This document shows, piece by piece, positions 53,776-61,714 of a stretch of 64,000 nucleotides of DNA (positions are counted from its first letter, which is position 1; every line of letters begins with the position of its first letter). The notes under the pieces are model-generated. The model was not told the DNA's origin. It saw nothing but the letters and a program-made list of their open reading frames with translations, and made no database searches. The position numbers and the translations under genes were made by a program. Location: positions 3,534,001 to 3,598,000 of the forward strand of contig OY763325.1 in assembly GCA_963667315.1 (NCBI GenBank). The letters run 5' to 3'. Origin of the DNA: DAINPP01 sp963667315. Lineage in GTDB: Bacteria; Thermotogota; Thermotogae; MWEM01.

Positions 53776-53814
53776 TGATATAATGCTTTGCCGGCAAATA
53801 GTTAGTCGGCAAAG
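53776..53814 (+). promoter_or_regulatory. Promoter and operator of the MarR-MATE operon
   Basis: Extended -10 TGATATAAT (53776-53784) is followed at once by the palindrome TTTGCCGGCAAA (53787-53798). A wider inverted repeat CTTTGCCG (53786) ... CGGCAAAG (53807-53814) encloses it. A MarR dimer bound here would cover the transcription start. Confidence 0.75.
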
Positions 53815-53834
53815 TATTTTTTGTGAGGTGTGAA

Positions 53835-54320
53835 ATGGACGCGTTAAGTCAACTGGAATGGCTGCTCAGAACGTTTGGCAGGATGCATCAGAATATCTTG
53901 AGTGTGAAAGATGAGCAGAACGGACTCAGTGAGGCGACTCATCCGGTGATACTCTTCGTCATTCGTTACGATATGAAGGATATGAAGGCTTCACAAAAAG
54001 AAATTGCGGATGAGATAGGTATCAGTCCTTCGACAGTGGCGATTTCCATTAAAAGGATGGAAAAAGCCGGTTTACTGAGAAAAGTTCAGGATGAGAATGA
54101 TTTGAGAAGAAACCTTATCACCCTCACCGAAAAGGGTCTGACGTTTACCGACAGATTACATGATGTTGCCGAAGAAGTCGATCGTGGCATATTTAAAGGG
54201 TTTACCGAAGAGGAATTGGATCAATTGAAGGCATATTACAATCGAATGATTGACAACCTTGAAGAGATGGGCGCAAAAGTTCCCGTAAATTTGAGAAAAA
54301 AGAGTCTGAATAAGGGGTAA
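53835..54320 (+). CDS. MarR-family repressor
   Basis: ATG 53835 (GTG 53823 is in frame but precedes AGGTGTG); 161 aa. Winged helix at ~55-110: ASQKEIADEIGISPSTVAIS is the recognition helix and RKVQDENDLRRNLITLTEKG the wing. It sits behind its own palindromic operator and directly before a MATE pump, so it most likely represses the operon until a drug or other small molecule binds. Confidence 0.9.
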   Translation: MDALSQLEWLLRTFGRMHQNILSVKDEQNGLSEATHPVILFVIRYDMKDMKASQKEIADEIGISPSTVAISIKRMEKAGLLRKVQDENDLRRNLITLTEKGLTFTDRLHDVAEEVDRGIFKGFTEEELDQLKAYYNRMIDNLEEMGAKVPVNLRKKSLNKG

Positions 54321-54325
54321 AAAAT

Positions 54326-55732
54326 ATGGAAAAAACAATGAGTACACAAAAAGAAAACAAGATGGGGATAATGCCGATCAACAAACTGTTGTTGACAATG
54401 TCCATACCGATGATCATCTCGATGCTGGTTCAGGCATTGTATAACGTCGTTGACAGCATTTTTGTTGCACAGATAGGTGAAAATGCTCTTACGGCTGTAT
54501 CGCTGGCATTTCCGGTTCAGAATCTGATGATCGCTGTTTCGGTTGGAACGGGTGTTGGCGTCAACGCATATTTATCTCGGAATCTTGGTGCTAAAAATTT
54601 TGAAGTGGCAAATAAAACGGCGGACAACGGAATCTTTCTTTCGTTCTTAAGCTATCTTCTATTTGCCGTTTTCGGTATGACGGCATCCGGTGTCTTCTTC
54701 GCTTCACAGACAACCAATCAGGAGATCATTACCATGGGAGGGGATTATACTTTTATCGTCTGTACCTTCTCGCTATTCCTTTTTGGCCAGATTATCTTTA
54801 ACCGTTTATTACAGGCAACCGGGAAAACTTTCTATCAGTTTATCTCCCAATCTATTGCAGCAGGTGCAAATATCATTCTTGACCCGATACTCATCTTTGG
54901 ATGGCTTGGATTTCCGGCTCTTGGCGTTAAAGGGGCCGCTATTGCAACGGTGTTCAGTCAGTTTATCGGCATGTGTCTTGCACTCTATTTCAACCTGAAA
55001 AAAAATCATGAGATAAAGATATCCTTTAAAGGCTTCAAACCGGATATTGAAATTATCGGGAAGATTTATTCCGTTGGAATCCCATCCATCATCATGGGAT
55101 CTATCGGATCAATTATGACTTATTTTATGAACCGAATACTGATCTCCTTTACGACAACTGCAACCGCTGTTTTCGGTGTTTATTTCAAATTGCAGAGTTT
55201 TGTGTTTATGCCTGTATTCGGTTTGAACAATGGAATGGTGCCGATCGTTGCCTACAATTTTGGGGCGAGAAAACGGGAACGTATCACAAAAACGATAAAA
55301 CTCAGTATCCTTTACGCCGTTGGGATGCTGACGATAGGGGCAATCGTCATGATGCTGTTCCCGGAAAAATTACTGAAGATGTTCAACGCAACGGAAATGA
55401 TGCTTTCGCTTGGTATCCCCGCGTTGAGAACCATCGCCATCAGTTTCTTTGCCGCAGGCTTTTCTATTATTTCGCTGTCAGTCTTTCAGGCACTTGGGCA
55501 TGGTATGCTCAGCCTTGAGGTATCGATTATCCGTCAGCTGATCGTTTTGCTGCCGTCAGCCTGGCTGTTGTCGAAGACGGGCAATGTCAACAACGTCTGG
55601 TGGGCTTTCCCGATTTCAGAAGTCGCCTCCTTTACTTTTAGCATGATCTTCATGAAACGCGTGTACAACAAGGAAATTAAGAATCTGAACAACGTTGAAT
55701 TTGAAGCACTTCCGGCATATGCGGAGGAATAG
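54326..55732 (+). CDS. MATE-family multidrug efflux pump
   Basis: 468 aa, 12 transmembrane helices in two MatE halves. Typical blocks: MLVQALYNVVDSIFVAQIGE, GTGVGVNAYLSRNLGAKN in the first half, and FGLNNGMVPIVAYNFGARKR in the second. It exports cationic drugs in exchange for Na+ or H+. AGGGG is 8 bases before the ATG, and the gene starts 5 bases after the MarR gene. Confidence 0.92.
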   Translation: MEKTMSTQKENKMGIMPINKLLLTMSIPMIISMLVQALYNVVDSIFVAQIGENALTAVSLAFPVQNLMIAVSVGTGVGVNAYLSRNLGAKNFEVANKTADNGIFLSFLSYLLFAVFGMTASGVFFASQTTNQEIITMGGDYTFIVCTFSLFLFGQIIFNRLLQATGKTFYQFISQSIAAGANIILDPILIFGWLGFPALGVKGAAIATVFSQFIGMCLALYFNLKKNHEIKISFKGFKPDIEIIGKIYSVGIPSIIMGSIGSIMTYFMNRILISFTTTATAVFGVYFKLQSFVFMPVFGLNNGMVPIVAYNFGARKRERITKTIKLSILYAVGMLTIGAIVMMLFPEKLLKMFNATEMMLSLGIPALRTIAISFFAAGFSIISLSVFQALGHGMLSLEVSIIRQLIVLLPSAWLLSKTGNVNNVWWAFPISEVASFTFSMIFMKRVYNKEIKNLNNVEFEALPAYAEE

Positions 55733-55737
55733 ATGGT

Positions 55738-56580
55738 ATGAACTGTTTGATTACCGGTGCAACCGGAAATGTTGGACGATACGTTGTTTCAGGTTTGAAG
55801 GACATGCATGTGTATGCAGGAGTGAGCAGCGGGAAATCAGCTGAAAGATTACCTGAGCATACAGATTACAGAGTGCTTGACTTCAGCGATGAAAAGACCT
55901 GGCAAAATGCGCTGAAAGATATTGATGCTCTCTTTTTGATGAGACCGCCTCATATTTCCAATATTAAAAGAGATATGCTGCCATTTTTACAGGCGGTAAA
56001 GGATTCAGAGGTGAAACATGTTGTCTTTCTCTCTCTTGCCGGAGCGGAAAAGAATAAGGTTGTACCGCATCATAAGATAGAAAAATACATACTCGAACTG
56101 GGTATCACTTATACCTTTCTCAGACCCACTTTTTTCATGCAGAACCTGAGTACAACACATCTTCAGGAGATCAATGAAAAAAATGAGATTATCGTTCCGG
56201 CAGGCAACGGAAAGACGAATTTTATTGATGTCAGAGATATTGCCGCGACTGTCTGTGAAACCCTTGGTAAGGAAGAGCATTATAATCAGGCCTATACCAT
56301 TACCGGAAAGGAATCGTATACCTATAATGAGATTGCGGAGATAATGAGTGAGGAACTGAAGCGAAAGATCGTGTACAAAAATCCGTCAGTGATAAGATTT
56401 TACAAAGAGATGAGAAAAAAGGGGTATCAGAGAAAATTTATCCTTGTGATGATTGGGATTTATTATACGACAAAATTTGGTTTGGCGGATATCAGAACAA
56501 ATGAACTTCAGCAAATTATTAAAAGAAAACCTATCGGGTTCAGACAGTTTGTGAAAGACAACCTCTCGTTGTTTCAATAA
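55738..56580 (+). CDS. NmrA/SDR-type NAD(P)-binding protein
   Basis: 280 aa. The Rossmann motif LITGATGNVGRYVVSGL opens the protein, followed by a block RPTFFMQNLS typical of the NmrA/quinone-reductase (QOR2-like) group. It lacks the classical SDR Tyr-x-x-x-Lys, so it is a redox sensor or an NADPH quinone reductase-like enzyme. Third gene of the MarR-MATE operon, with GGAGGA in the end of the MATE gene as ribosome site. Confidence 0.85.
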   Translation: MNCLITGATGNVGRYVVSGLKDMHVYAGVSSGKSAERLPEHTDYRVLDFSDEKTWQNALKDIDALFLMRPPHISNIKRDMLPFLQAVKDSEVKHVVFLSLAGAEKNKVVPHHKIEKYILELGITYTFLRPTFFMQNLSTTHLQEINEKNEIIVPAGNGKTNFIDVRDIAATVCETLGKEEHYNQAYTITGKESYTYNEIAEIMSEELKRKIVYKNPSVIRFYKEMRKKGYQRKFILVMIGIYYTTKFGLADIRTNELQQIIKRKPIGFRQFVKDNLSLFQ

Positions 56581-56581
56581 A

Positions 56582-56606
56582 AAAACACCCTCTTGGAGGG
56601 TGTTTT
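56582..56606. terminator. Bidirectional terminator
   Basis: AAAACACCCTC-TTG-GAGGGTGTTTT, a perfect stem between convergent genes. Confidence 0.9.
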
Positions 56607-56619
56607 GTCAATTTGTTTA

Positions 56620-57075
56620 TTAAACCACGGAGATATACACTTCAACCGTCTGATGGTTCATATCTTCATTGTCATTCGTGTACACTTCAAAATCACAATC
56701 AAAACGCCTTTTCAAATCGGAAGTGTATACAGCCTGCCAGACTTCACCGACGACCTTTTGGATCTCACCGTTTACAACAAATTTGGCATATTTCCCCGCC
56801 TTTATGATTCTTTCCTCAAGTTTAGGATTTCCGTTCTCAGTTACTTGTGTGGCACACATAAAACGGTATGGTTTGGTGTGATCTCCTTCATAATCCGTGT
56901 AAAGTCCGATCGTTCTTGTGTCTGTTCTGTTCTTGATAGCGAAGACTAAACCGTTTCCGAGAAAGTCTCCCCACAATGTCCCTATATCCCTGATCGCTTT
57001 TCCGTTTTCATTGGTCGTCATGATCGACTTTCCGACAACCTTCATTTCTTCAAGTGTCACGATATCATATGTCAT
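56620..57075 (-). CDS. GyrI-like (effector-binding) small-molecule binding protein
   Basis: I use ATG 57075, spaced 10 bases from GGGAG; ATG 57084 abuts that site. 151 aa. The fold pattern fits the GyrI-like/AraC effector-binding domain: a short first strand DIVTLEEMKVVG, GTLWGDFLG, IGLYTDYEG, and a closing AVYISV-like strand after DFEVYT. Free-standing domains of this type bind hydrophobic cations or other toxic compounds. It follows the WYL regulator on the same strand and resembles the C-terminal half of the AraC protein at 58285. Confidence 0.75.
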   Translation of the reverse strand: MTYDIVTLEEMKVVGKSIMTTNENGKAIRDIGTLWGDFLGNGLVFAIKNRTDTRTIGLYTDYEGDHTKPYRFMCATQVTENGNPKLEERIIKAGKYAKFVVNGEIQKVVGEVWQAVYTSDLKRRFDCDFEVYTNDNEDMNHQTVEVYISVV

Positions 57076-57151
57076 TTCCGTCATCTCCCTTTTTTAAAGT
57101 TCAGAAAGAGTATAGAACTCTGAATGCGACATCAGTGTGTCATATTTGAAG

Positions 57152-58045
57152 TTAGATTTTCAAAATTTTCTCGGCTTTTTTCTTCAGTTTGTCTTTCAAT
57201 TTTTCAGGAGAACAATCCAGGAGGTAATCGGCGTATGACATGACATAATTTGTCATCCATTCATCAATTTCCGTATCGAAAGAAACCTTAATGTAATCCT
57301 TTAAAACTTTTATCTCACTTGAAAAGAGCTCCTCTTTCACACGGAACAAGGCACTTTTTGACAATATCAAAACAACGGCTTCACTTTTGCGACTGTCAAA
57401 AGAAGTCAAACGATAATTTTCAATATCGTAATCCTCCCTGTTAAAAGGAGAACCTGTCTGTTGAATCGCCTCAATCCTTGAAATCCTGAATGTTCTGTAA
57501 TCATTTCTGGAATGGCACCAGGCGATTAAATACCATCTCTTTTTCTTGAAAATCAGTTTCAAAGGATTAATGATCCTCTTCGTGAGCGCATTTGATTTGT
57601 TTTTGTATTGGAGTTCTATACTTTGACTTTTTTTCAAAGCATCTTTTATCTGTTCAAATTTTAATTTCTGAATGTTATTGTCAAAAGGGGTGAAGTCCAC
57701 TTCAAGAAAAGATTCCGAGTTTTTTGAGAAGAGCTTCTTGAGGTTGTTCAAGGCAATGTCATTGTCATTGTATTCAGCGGTCTGGAGTATCTCAAGTCCC
57801 AGCAGCAGACTGTTTTTTTCCTCTTCCGTCATAACCGACTTATCCAGTACAAAATCCTTCAGAATACTGATGCCGCCGCCATTTCCTTTATCGGTATAAA
57901 CAGGGATACCGCTCATTGAAAGTGTTTCAATGTCTCTGTATATCGTTCTGGTTGAACATTCAAATTCCTTTGCCAGTTCTCCCGCGGTTGTCCTTTCTTT
58001 ATTCAGAAGGATATGGACGATGCTGAATAGTCTGTTGATTTTCAT
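57152..58045 (-). CDS. YafY-type HTH/WYL-domain regulator
   Basis: I start at ATG 58045 after AAGGAG, not the earlier GTG; 297 aa. The N-terminal winged HTH is clear (TTAGELAKEFECSTRTIYRDI), followed by a WYL domain with KKRWYLIAWCHSRNDYRTFR and a WCX C-terminal extension. WYL regulators sense nucleic acid or small ligands and act as repressors or activators. Its -10 (TATAAT on the minus strand, 58124-58129) overlaps one of the three palindromes in the divergent gap, so it is tied to the same control as the AraC gene. Confidence 0.88.
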   Translation of the reverse strand: MKINRLFSIVHILLNKERTTAGELAKEFECSTRTIYRDIETLSMSGIPVYTDKGNGGGISILKDFVLDKSVMTEEEKNSLLLGLEILQTAEYNDNDIALNNLKKLFSKNSESFLEVDFTPFDNNIQKLKFEQIKDALKKSQSIELQYKNKSNALTKRIINPLKLIFKKKRWYLIAWCHSRNDYRTFRISRIEAIQQTGSPFNREDYDIENYRLTSFDSRKSEAVVLILSKSALFRVKEELFSSEIKVLKDYIKVSFDTEIDEWMTNYVMSYADYLLDCSPEKLKDKLKKKAEKILKI

Positions 58046-58118
58046 GATGTCGCTCCTTTGCACATATATTTCTGAAAATTATTAGAATCTTTTCATAGAT
58101 GATCATTTCTCTAATCTC

Positions 58119-58220
58119 TATCGATTATATCCCATAAAATTATTAAGATTAAGGTTCATATCGACTATGATCGATAAATTTCTTGGATTATTGCTTTTTA
58201 TCGATTATAGTCGATAAAAA
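58119..58220. promoter_or_regulatory. Three TATCGA-N6-TCGATA operators spaced 40 bp
   Basis: Site 1 TATCGA-N6-CCCATA (58119), site 2 TATCGA-N6-TCGATA (58159), site 3 TATCGA-N6-TCGATA (58199). Site 3 extends to 10-bp arms (TTTTTATCGA, 58195). Starts are exactly 40 bp apart, close to four helical turns. Site 1 covers the WYL -10 box and site 3 ends one base before TTGACA (58222) of the AraC gene. Confidence 0.8.
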
Positions 58221-58221
58221 A

Positions 58222-58227
58222 TTGACA
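58222..58227 (+). promoter_or_regulatory. -35 box of the AraC-GyrI gene
   Basis: Perfect TTGACA. No good -10 is found at 17 bases; the best is TTTACT at 20 bases, as expected of an activator-dependent promoter. Confidence 0.45.
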
Positions 58228-58284
58228 ATACAGTTCAAGAAATCACCTTTACTGAAATGGTATCATGATTCCCGGAGGTTGGGG

Positions 58285-59190
58285 ATGAACAGAGAAGAAA
58301 AGATCAATGCAGTCAATACGATGATAAAGTTCATGGAAGCACATTATCTTGAAGAGATGTCTTTGAAAAAGATCGCCGATTCATGCGGGTATTCTCCCTG
58401 TTATGCCTCAAGGTTGTTCAAACAGCTTACCGGTAAGGCTTTGTTTGAACATCTGAGAGCTTTGAGGTTGACAAAAGCAGCACTCAGACTGCGTGATGAA
58501 GACAACAGGGTAATCGATATCGCCTTTGATTTTCACTTTAATTCACATGAAGGATTTACAAAGGCGTTTTCCAGACAATTCGGGATTGCTCCCAAGGCGT
58601 ATTCAAAAAAGACACCTCCGATTAAACTGTTCATGCCGTATCGTGTGGATAACCCCGATAAACGAAAAAAAGGAGATGATATGATGTCAGAAAAAAAAGA
58701 ACTCAGAACGGTTTTTGTGCAGGTTGTTGATAGAGAAGCGAGAAAATTTATCATAAGAAGGGGAATAAAGGCGACAGATTATTTTAAATACTGTGAAGAG
58801 GTATCCTGTGATATCTGGGGTGTTCTGACGAGTATCAAGGGGGCTTTGAACGAACCGATGGGTGTCTGGCTTCCGGACAATATGATCAAACCCGAAACGT
58901 CTCAATATGCACAGGGAGTTGAAGTGCCACTTGATTTCGATGGAGAATTACCTGAAGGCTGCGAACTCATCGACCTGCCAGAATGTAAGATGATGATATT
59001 CCAGGGGCAGCCATACGATGATGAGGATTTTGAAGTGGCCATTCAGGAAGTCTGGAAGGCGATAGATGGATATGATCCTAAGTTTTACGGCTTTGAATGG
59101 GCTCCTGAAGAAGCACCCCGTTTTCAGCTTGAACCGCTTGGGTACAGAGGTTATATAGAGGGGAGACCTGTTCGTGCAATAAAGAAGTAA
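58285..59190 (+). CDS. AraC-family activator with C-terminal GyrI-like domain
   Basis: ATG 58285 follows GGAGG; the frame is open farther upstream (to 58183) but that crosses the operator sites. 301 aa. Two HTH units at ~10-110 (MSLKKIADSCGYSPCYASRLFKQ, AFDFHFNSHEGFTKAFSRQFG), then a GyrI-like effector domain ~140-300. This is the Rob/SoxS-type arrangement that answers to toxic small molecules. At the domain junction AAAAAGGAGATGAT precedes in-frame ATGs at 58681 and 58684, so the effector domain may also be made alone (169 aa). Confidence 0.88.
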   Translation: MNREEKINAVNTMIKFMEAHYLEEMSLKKIADSCGYSPCYASRLFKQLTGKALFEHLRALRLTKAALRLRDEDNRVIDIAFDFHFNSHEGFTKAFSRQFGIAPKAYSKKTPPIKLFMPYRVDNPDKRKKGDDMMSEKKELRTVFVQVVDREARKFIIRRGIKATDYFKYCEEVSCDIWGVLTSIKGALNEPMGVWLPDNMIKPETSQYAQGVEVPLDFDGELPEGCELIDLPECKMMIFQGQPYDDEDFEVAIQEVWKAIDGYDPKFYGFEWAPEEAPRFQLEPLGYRGYIEGRPVRAIKK

Positions 59191-59195
59191 ACAGT

Positions 59196-59230
59196 AAAAA
59201 AAGGTGGAAAGAAATTTCCACCTTTTTTAT
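59196..59230. terminator. Bidirectional terminator
   Basis: AAAAAAGGTGGAAA pairs with TTTCCACCTTTTTT; T-runs on both strands. It lies between the convergent AraC and hydrolase genes. Confidence 0.85.
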
Positions 59231-59291
59231 CTTTAACTGCTTAAAACGCAACTTATTTGCTGGTAATCGTATAATGTAGGATTTTCATTAT

Positions 59292-60314
59292 TTATTCAAG
59301 GCCATTCACCCAGTTACCAAGTTTTTCCAGAAAACCATCCGTATAAATACCGGTTCCCGAAAACACCGCCCCCATAATCTTCATCGTGTCTGCTTCTCCC
59401 GCTCTGAAGCCCTGTTTCAGCATGGTATGTGATGCATTTTCAAAAACGATGATCTCAGAATCATCTTTTGCAAGTTCGTCAAAGATTTTTTGGTAAGTCG
59501 CTGCTGATTCCCTTGCGTTGACATTTTTGTCGTCAGCCCCGAACAATCCAAGGAATGGGGATGCTATTTTATAAATACCTTCCGTGGCATCTGCAAACAT
59601 GTTTTTGTGCACGAAGAAAAATCTGTCTTTACTCATTGCTTTTTCGTCATATTCGTTGCCTTTCAAATGTGAAAGATACCCTTCATAGTCTCCATCAATG
59701 ATATATTGATCACTTTTTATAAAGAAGCTGTTATATCTTTCAATTTCAGCTTCTGACATTCCGGAATCTTTTAACCTTTCCTCTGTTATATATTTCCCCT
59801 GTCTCATCCAGTTGATGGCACCGCTGACACAGATCATAAAGTCATATTGATCTGTTAGGAGTGCAATTTCAGAAAGAACCCAGCCTCCTTGAGACATTCC
59901 CATGAAGCCGATTTTTTCTGTTTTAACCGTGTTTTTAACGGCTGTTTTTGCTGTAATCGCAAGTTCTGAACGCTCTTGCAGGGTAAAATGCAACCAGTTC
60001 CCTTCAGATGTTCCAATTCCTGGCTTATCCCACGAAAAGACAGCTATACCTTTATCCAGAAAGGCATTCATCAGAAAGATATATTGATCGTTGTCTGTTC
60101 TGTTTACTGCACCATCTCCATGAAGGAAAATAACAACCTTGAGTGTATCCTCATTCATTTTTGGAATATATAGACTTCCGGATATTTTATTGCCGTTGTA
60201 ATCAAAGTCTATTTGCTTTTCAGTTTTAATATGAAGAGAAAACGGATCATTCAAAAAAGCAAAAGACATAGCTGCTGTGAGGATTAAGAGTGTTATACAT
60301 AAGATCTTTTTCAT
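59292..60314 (-). CDS. Secreted alpha/beta hydrolase
   Basis: ATG 60314 with AAAGGTGG just upstream; 340 aa. Signal peptide (ILTAAMSFA) then a serine hydrolase fold: FLHGDGAV (oxyanion loop), nucleophile Ser141 in GMSQGGW, acid Asp in GLFGADDKNV and His in NASHTML. The lid region is helical. It would be an exported esterase/peptidase-like enzyme; the substrate is unknown. Its promoter has the unusual 19-bp spacing and inverted repeat used by MerR-type activators, so it is probably induced by a stress or drug. Confidence 0.85.
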   Translation of the reverse strand: MKKILCITLLILTAAMSFAFLNDPFSLHIKTEKQIDFDYNGNKISGSLYIPKMNEDTLKVVIFLHGDGAVNRTDNDQYIFLMNAFLDKGIAVFSWDKPGIGTSEGNWLHFTLQERSELAITAKTAVKNTVKTEKIGFMGMSQGGWVLSEIALLTDQYDFMICVSGAINWMRQGKYITEERLKDSGMSEAEIERYNSFFIKSDQYIIDGDYEGYLSHLKGNEYDEKAMSKDRFFFVHKNMFADATEGIYKIASPFLGLFGADDKNVNARESAATYQKIFDELAKDDSEIIVFENASHTMLKQGFRAGEADTMKIMGAVFSGTGIYTDGFLEKLGNWVNGLE

Positions 60315-60351
60315 TGTTACCACCTTTCATCTGTAATGTGATTTCAACTCT

Positions 60352-60382
60352 ATTATAAACCTTAGGTCCCTCCTAAGGTCAA
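60352..60382 (-). promoter_or_regulatory. MerR-type promoter/operator of the hydrolase gene
   Basis: Minus strand: -35 TTGACC, 19-base spacer, -10 TATAAT. An inverted repeat ACCTTAGG-N5-CCTAAGGT lies between the two boxes. Long spacers with such a repeat are the hallmark of MerR-family (CueR, BmrR, SoxR) targets. No MerR gene is in the window. Confidence 0.8.
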
Positions 60383-60399
60383 CTGATAAAAACTCTCCC

Positions 60400-60463
60400 T
60401 TGACAAAATAAAAAAAACAGGATAAAATAGAACGATGTTATAAAAATTATATAGACGTTATAA
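60400..60463 (+). promoter_or_regulatory. Promoter and direct-repeat operator of the TetR-flavodoxin operon
   Basis: TTGACA (60400-60405), 17 bases, TAAAAT (60423-60428). Just downstream GATGTTATAA (60434) and GACGTTATAA (60454) are repeated with a 20-base period; a repressor bound here would cover the transcription start. Confidence 0.65.
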
Positions 60464-60476
60464 TATTGGAGTGATG

Positions 60477-61067
60477 ATGTTGAATAAGGAAGACAAAAAG
60501 ATCATAAAAGACGAACGGGTCAAAAAGATATTTGCAGAAACCACAATGGAATTGATCAGGGAATATGGCATAGAATCTGTGACGGTAAGGAAGGTTTCCG
60601 AAGCGGCATCCTACTCGTTGGGGACTTTGTACGGCCATTTTAAGAATCTGGATGAGCTGTTGTGGTATACGAAGCGCTTCTTCGTCGACGAGATTTCACA
60701 ATACTTTGAAGCTGATAGCGTCAAGCAGAAAAATGACACTTTTAAAAGCCTGCTCAAAACCTATGTGGACTATTTTGTGGAGAACCGTAATGTGTTTAAG
60801 TTTTTCTTTTTTACTTCGCTTGATAAATCTGAGAAAGGGGAATTCAACCTTTCGCAGATCGCGAATGTGGATAAAAGAACGAAGGAGATTTTCATGCAGT
60901 ACATGAAGGAAAGTGCCTGTACACCGGCTCAGCTGGAAATAAAACTGAAGACCGTGCTGTATTCGATCCATGGCATGCTGATGCTTTACGTTAGCAATAA
61001 TGAAGAATTGACGAAGGAAACGTTGTATAGGGATTTTTCAAACATAATGGATACGCTTTTCGAATAA
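60477..61067 (+). CDS. TetR-family regulator
   Basis: ATG 60477 (in-frame GTG 60471, ATG 60474 and TTG 60480 are alternatives; GGAG is at 60468); 196 aa. HTH at ~25-65 with TVRKVSEAASYSLGTLYGHF. The C-terminal half is helical and Phe-rich. It is directly followed by flavodoxin, 44 bases on, and most likely represses the pair. Confidence 0.88.
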   Translation: MLNKEDKKIIKDERVKKIFAETTMELIREYGIESVTVRKVSEAASYSLGTLYGHFKNLDELLWYTKRFFVDEISQYFEADSVKQKNDTFKSLLKTYVDYFVENRNVFKFFFFTSLDKSEKGEFNLSQIANVDKRTKEIFMQYMKESACTPAQLEIKLKTVLYSIHGMLMLYVSNNEELTKETLYRDFSNIMDTLFE

Positions 61068-61111
61068 AAGATGAGCGATAAGAGAGGCTTTTAAACAGGA
61101 GAGGTGAGAAA

Positions 61112-61585
61112 ATGAAGGCATTGGTCTTATACGATACGGTTTTCGGAAATACGGCAAAGGTCGCACAGGCGATAAATGATCAACTGAAATCTATTGGTGA
61201 ATCGGAATTGAGAGATGCGGATACTTTTTCAGTATCTGATTTAAACCGGATAGATTACCTGATAGTGGGTTCTCCCACAAGGGCATTTACGATGACACCC
61301 AAGTTAAAGAGAGTCCTGAAAAATCTTCCCGAAGGGAAGCTGAAAGGTGTAAACTGTCTTTCTTTTGATACCAGATATGCAGTTGAGGATGTCAACAACA
61401 AGGTCTTTACGTTGATGGCAGGAACTTTTGGCTATGCGGTAAAAAAAATAACTCGAGCTCTTAAGAAAAAGGGATGTTTAGAAGTTATCAGATCAGAGGT
61501 GTTCTATGTGAAAGAATCCGGTGGACAGTTGATGGATGGAGAGCTTGAGAAAGCAAAAAAATGGATAAAGCAGCAAGTTTCCTGA
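61112..61585 (+). CDS. Flavodoxin-like protein
   Basis: 157 aa. FMN phosphate loop VLYDTVFGNTAKVAQAI at the N-terminus, then YLIVGSPTRAFTMTPKL for the ring-binding loop. It lacks the long acidic loop of classic flavodoxins and resembles the small flavodoxin domain proteins of anaerobes. It carries electrons or reduces quinones. AGGAGAGGTG precedes the ATG. Second gene after the TetR regulator. Confidence 0.88.
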   Translation: MKALVLYDTVFGNTAKVAQAINDQLKSIGESELRDADTFSVSDLNRIDYLIVGSPTRAFTMTPKLKRVLKNLPEGKLKGVNCLSFDTRYAVEDVNNKVFTLMAGTFGYAVKKITRALKKKGCLEVIRSEVFYVKESGGQLMDGELEKAKKWIKQQVS

Positions 61586-61714
61586 TAATCTGATCGTTTT
61601 GGTGTCGGAATCACTGAGGTTTTAAACAGATGAAAAATTATAAGGTATCATCAGGTGATTTAAGACGATAATGAATCTTTCTGGACTTTAAATTCGAGGT
61701 TAATGGGGGTGTTT

